From Clostridia bacterium (GTDB lineage: Bacteria > Bacillota_A > Clostridia > Oscillospirales > Acutalibacteraceae), in contig JAFSAK010000036.1 of the NCBI GenBank assembly GCA_017441045.1, positions 1 through 7,284 of the forward strand: a DNA stretch of 7,284 nucleotides, written 5' to 3'. The notes beneath the pieces are model-generated. The model was not told the origin of the DNA. It worked only from the letters and a program-made list of their open reading frames with translations, and did no database searches. The translations under genes were made by a program, and so were the position numbers. Shown here one piece after another: positions 4,697 to 7,284 of the stretch (positions are counted from its first letter, which is position 1; the number at the start of each line of letters is the position of its first letter).

Positions 4697-7057
4697 TTAG
4701 AAAATTATTAAATTAATTACAGGGATAAACATCTTTCTGCGAAAGAAGAAAACGAATATTTTTCTGTTCTTTAATATCCTTTTATTAAGGACTTTTCTAA
4801 GATTAATAATTGCATTGATTTCTTCATCAGAAGGCACTTCTTCGTTATATTGCATACGCTCTATAATATGGAGTTCTTTTTCTATTTTTAACTTCAATGC
4901 CTCATCAATAGGTTTATCCAATCTCTCCATTAATTCCTTCAGAGTTTCACCTTTTTTGAGTTTGAAACCAAGAATGGAAAGTTGCCGTAAAATATCACGG
5001 TAATAATAAATTATTCTCTTTTTCTTATTTCTGAAAAGTATTTTCGTTATACCCTTACTGTAAATAAGAGGCGCTAAAATACTGCGAAGTATAAGCAGCG
5101 CGGCAATGCTACCGCCGAAGATTATAAGGAATTTCACTATGGGGAATTTATAGGTGCTATAGGTGGGTTCGCCCGGTTCAATTATATCGGGCGCTTCATC
5201 ATCTTCATCCTCAAAATCATCGGGATCTTCCTCTATAATTTCCGAATCAGTATTTTGTATAATATCTTGGTTCGTGGGCTTTAACGAGCGCTTTTTAGGC
5301 GTAGGGTCAAATGATACCCAACCAATATTTTTAATATAGCATTCGACCCAACAATACGGTGATGCCACATCCACAACCTGATATTTACCGTCAGATGAAT
5401 CAACGGTTTTATAACCTGCGGCAAGTCGGCTCGGTATACCCATAGCGCGCGCCATTGTAATCATTGTGGTAGCATAGTAACCGCAGTGACCTTTTTTCTC
5501 GGTGAGCAGTTTATCAACAACATTTTCGCCCGCAACTATCCAACCAGGATAATTGGTGTAATAAAACCCGTTCTGATTTGAAAAATGGTCGCTGATTGTC
5601 CAAGCCGCCTCATAGATACCGATTCCTTCGGGAATAAGTTCATTTACGAGCTCTTCGGCTGCTTTGGAATAGTTCTTTGGAAGAGCGGTATAGTGCTTAT
5701 AAAATTCGTCATTATCATATAGAGGGTCGGTACCCATAGATGCGGCGCCAAGCATAGTTATAAAGTTCTTTTCACCAATATCTGTTTTGGTAGGATAATC
5801 AAGATATGAAAGAGTATAACTATATCCTTTAGGAAGTTGGAAATACGAAAACAATTCGCCTTTTTCATTGAAAAGTATAGGGTTTTTAGTTTTTGTATTT
5901 TCAGTGAAAGCTATGGTCTGCCCTACGGTACCTAAAATATTTCCCGAGTGGGTCATAGTTATGGTAACATCCTCAAGTTCGGCAAACTTGAAGATTTTAT
6001 CCATCCAGGATTCATCCTCTGTTATTGTACCCGAAAAATACTTAATTTCCTCTTCCTGCCAGATTCCGTTTACTCTATAGTTTTTAGCAAAACTATTTTT
6101 CCATCTGATACCGTCATAAACATCGTAAGAAGTTACCTTAAGAAGTAAAGGATCTTTACTATCGGTAATGGCAATTACTGCCGAATCGATAGGTTTCAAA
6201 TTTCCGCCTATATACTGCGGTCGATACTGAAGTCCCAAATCATAAAGGGAGATATTTATGGCCTCACGCTGTTCGGTGGTATAAAATTCTGTGGCAGTTT
6301 GTAAATCGGCGGTAACATAGGAAGAAAATCTCGTTCTCACATCCTTCGTATCAGCTGGCAAAAGGAAAAATGCGCCAAGCGCCACAATAATACAAAGAAA
6401 TCCCGAAACAGTGACTACCACCCATCTCTTGCCGAGAATGGAAAATTTATTGCGCCTTACAAATAATATTCTTCCGCTAAAATGCTCCTTGGCAAAAAGC
6501 GGAAAGATACCTGCCGCATAAAAAGCAACGGCGACGCTATTATTTACCGCTTGGCCAAATATCATAACCACCGCTATAACTGCTATGCAGGCAATCAAGG
6601 TGGGCCAGGCGCGACGGGTAACACGCAATAGCGTAAAGAAAGCAACACTGATGCCAATATGGCTAATTAGGTGAACGGTGGCGATGTTTTGCTCTGTAAA
6701 CCATACCGAATCCTGCGGTAAATTAGATAGCCACCATCCGAAAAAATTGGTGATATTTTGCAGTGCTACACCGAGAGTTCCCGTTAAAGTGAGCCATCCG
6801 AAGAATCCCAGAATGGACAAACCTACAACTCCAACACACAACCACCAACGGCGTGTTATTAAGGATACTACGGTAAGCGTAGCAGCAACATGGCAGGTTA
6901 TCGATACAAGGCCCGATTGTATGGGAAACTGAGCGTCAACAAGATAGCATGTTCCAACGCTTATAAGCAAACAGCAAAGTATTTCCCAAATAAATTCTAT
7001 AACGGATTCTTTATTACGGGCGGCTTTATCGGTGAATTTCTTTTCACTATTTATCAT
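4697..7057 (-). CDS. TgpA-like membrane protein with extracytoplasmic transglutaminase-like domain; catalytic His replaced by Tyr
   Basis: 786 residues. About seven hydrophobic segments come first (roughly 20-41, 48-68, 71-94, 124-144, 150-170, 172-190, 211-234), then a large domain taken to be outside the cell (about 235-635) with a transglutaminase core, a very acidic stretch (607-630), a last membrane segment (about 639-665), and a basic helical tail with TLKELMERL, as in DUF4129-type C-termini. Core motifs: GHCGYYAT (523-530, nucleophile C525), MGIPSRLAAGY (539-549), SPYCWVECY (566-574) and GWVSFDPTP (579-587, D584). The usual motif is HAWVEVY; here Y568 (codon TAT at 5354-5356) stands where the catalytic His belongs, so transglutaminase or protease activity is doubtful. 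The start overlaps the upstream stop as ATGA, with GGAGAAGG about 13 nt upstream and GGTGG closer. Family members are often encoded beside MoxR ATPase and DUF58 genes; their role is poorly known and none can be assigned here. The end (IFVFFFRRK, then INLIIF) is oddly hydrophobic. Confidence 0.85.
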   Translation of the reverse strand: MINSEKKFTDKAARNKESVIEFIWEILCCLLISVGTCYLVDAQFPIQSGLVSITCHVAATLTVVSLITRRWWLCVGVVGLSILGFFGWLTLTGTLGVALQNITNFFGWWLSNLPQDSVWFTEQNIATVHLISHIGISVAFFTLLRVTRRAWPTLIACIAVIAVVMIFGQAVNNSVAVAFYAAGIFPLFAKEHFSGRILFVRRNKFSILGKRWVVVTVSGFLCIIVALGAFFLLPADTKDVRTRFSSYVTADLQTATEFYTTEQREAINISLYDLGLQYRPQYIGGNLKPIDSAVIAITDSKDPLLLKVTSYDVYDGIRWKNSFAKNYRVNGIWQEEEIKYFSGTITEDESWMDKIFKFAELEDVTITMTHSGNILGTVGQTIAFTENTKTKNPILFNEKGELFSYFQLPKGYSYTLSYLDYPTKTDIGEKNFITMLGAASMGTDPLYDNDEFYKHYTALPKNYSKAAEELVNELIPEGIGIYEAAWTISDHFSNQNGFYYTNYPGWIVAGENVVDKLLTEKKGHCGYYATTMITMARAMGIPSRLAAGYKTVDSSDGKYQVVDVASPYCWVECYIKNIGWVSFDPTPKKRSLKPTNQDIIQNTDSEIIEEDPDDFEDEDDEAPDIIEPGEPTYSTYKFPIVKFLIIFGGSIAALLILRSILAPLIYSKGITKILFRNKKKRIIYYYRDILRQLSILGFKLKKGETLKELMERLDKPIDEALKLKIEKELHIIERMQYNEEVPSDEEINAIINLRKVLNKRILKNRKIFVFFFRRKMFIPVINLIIF

Positions 7058-7284
7058 AACGAGCCACCCACCTTCTCCGTAATTTCGCCTGACTTATAGA
7101 TAAATATGGGACTGATTCTATCGTTAGAAGGTATGGTTGTTTCATCAAACTTTTTATCACCAACGGGGACAAAACAATCCGCCATACCGTCTCTGCTGAT
7201 AATATCACCCATAATTTTGAGAAGTTCTGATGAAGGGTTATCCGTAATTACCTTTATGGTACTTGTGCTTCTGAAATCTATGTC
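7054..7284 (-). CDS. C-terminal fragment of an unidentified protein, possibly DUF58 family
   Basis: An open minus-strand frame enters from the window edge and ends with TGA at 7056-7054: 76 codons, no start visible, so the gene is 5'-truncated by the window. Its stop overlaps the start of the transglutaminase-like gene by 4 nt (ATGA), evidence that the two are one transcription unit and that this frame is real. The visible part contains TIKVITDNPSSELLKIMGDI, then FVPVGDKKF and SPIFIYKSGE, with no membrane segment or catalytic motif I can name. DUF58 proteins commonly sit directly upstream of TgpA-like transglutaminase genes, often after a MoxR ATPase, so a DUF58 C-terminus is the best guess. 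That identity rests on context only; the coding call itself is much surer. Confidence 0.6.
   Translation of the reverse strand, partial: DIDFRSTSTIKVITDNPSSELLKIMGDIISRDGMADCFVPVGDKKFDETTIPSNDRISPIFIYKSGEITEKVGGSL

Noticed and set aside
5160..5250. Low-complexity acidic coding stretch as a possible repeat or frameshift
   Set aside because: It is the acidic linker between the transglutaminase domain and the last membrane segment, the frame is continuous, and such linkers are common at this place in the family.
6678..7099. Plus-strand frames of 84 and 69 codons at the right end
   Set aside because: They are antisense to the membrane-segment coding part of the transglutaminase-like gene and overlap each other.

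Overview
The window looks like a chromosomal piece of a low-to-moderate GC Gram-positive bacterium, most likely an anaerobic member of the Clostridia. Four things suggest this: strong AAGGA/GGAG-type ribosome binding sites, a near-consensus sigma-A promoter, a Bacillus-like NrnA, and a uridine phosphorylase of the Streptococcus pyogenes type. The taxonomic call is an inference. Every gene lies on the minus strand, so transcription runs from high to low coordinates. Plus-strand open frames are shadows of these genes. There are no RNA genes, CRISPR arrays, insertion sequences or attachment sites that I can support.

Right block (7284 down to about 4667): the last 76 codons of an unidentified protein overlap by ATGA the start of a 786-residue membrane protein. 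That protein has the TgpA-like layout: seven N-terminal membrane segments, a transglutaminase-like domain, an acidic linker, one more membrane segment and a cytoplasmic tail. The upstream partner may be a DUF58 protein, since DUF58 genes often precede such transglutaminases, but the visible part is not diagnostic. The transglutaminase keeps the nucleophilic Cys and the Asp but has Tyr where the catalytic His should be. A strong hairpin terminator sits 3 nt after its stop codon.

Junction (4583-4696, 114 nt): this is the only intergenic space. It holds the terminator, then a sigma-A promoter (TTGACT, 17 nt, TATAAT), an AT-rich inverted repeat across the predicted start site, a leader of about 45 nt and the deoC ribosome binding site.

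Left block (4582 down to 1): a tightly packed six-gene nucleoside salvage and catabolism operon, deoC - deoD-type purine nucleoside phosphorylase - deoB - cdd - udp - nrnA. Genes overlap or lie within 5 nt of each other. Together they form a route: Cdd converts cytidine to uridine; Udp and DeoD release bases and (deoxy)ribose-1-phosphate; DeoB converts this to the 5-phosphate; DeoC cleaves deoxyribose-5-phosphate to acetaldehyde and glyceraldehyde-3-phosphate. The last gene, an NrnA-like DHH phosphodiesterase cut by the window edge, would feed mononucleotides from short RNA fragments into the same pool. No transporter and no regulator gene is visible in the window.

I found no clearly new multi-gene system. 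The points most worth a second look are the missing catalytic His of the transglutaminase, the nrnA linkage to nucleoside salvage, the possible operator at the deo promoter, and variant active-site segments in the two phosphorylases.
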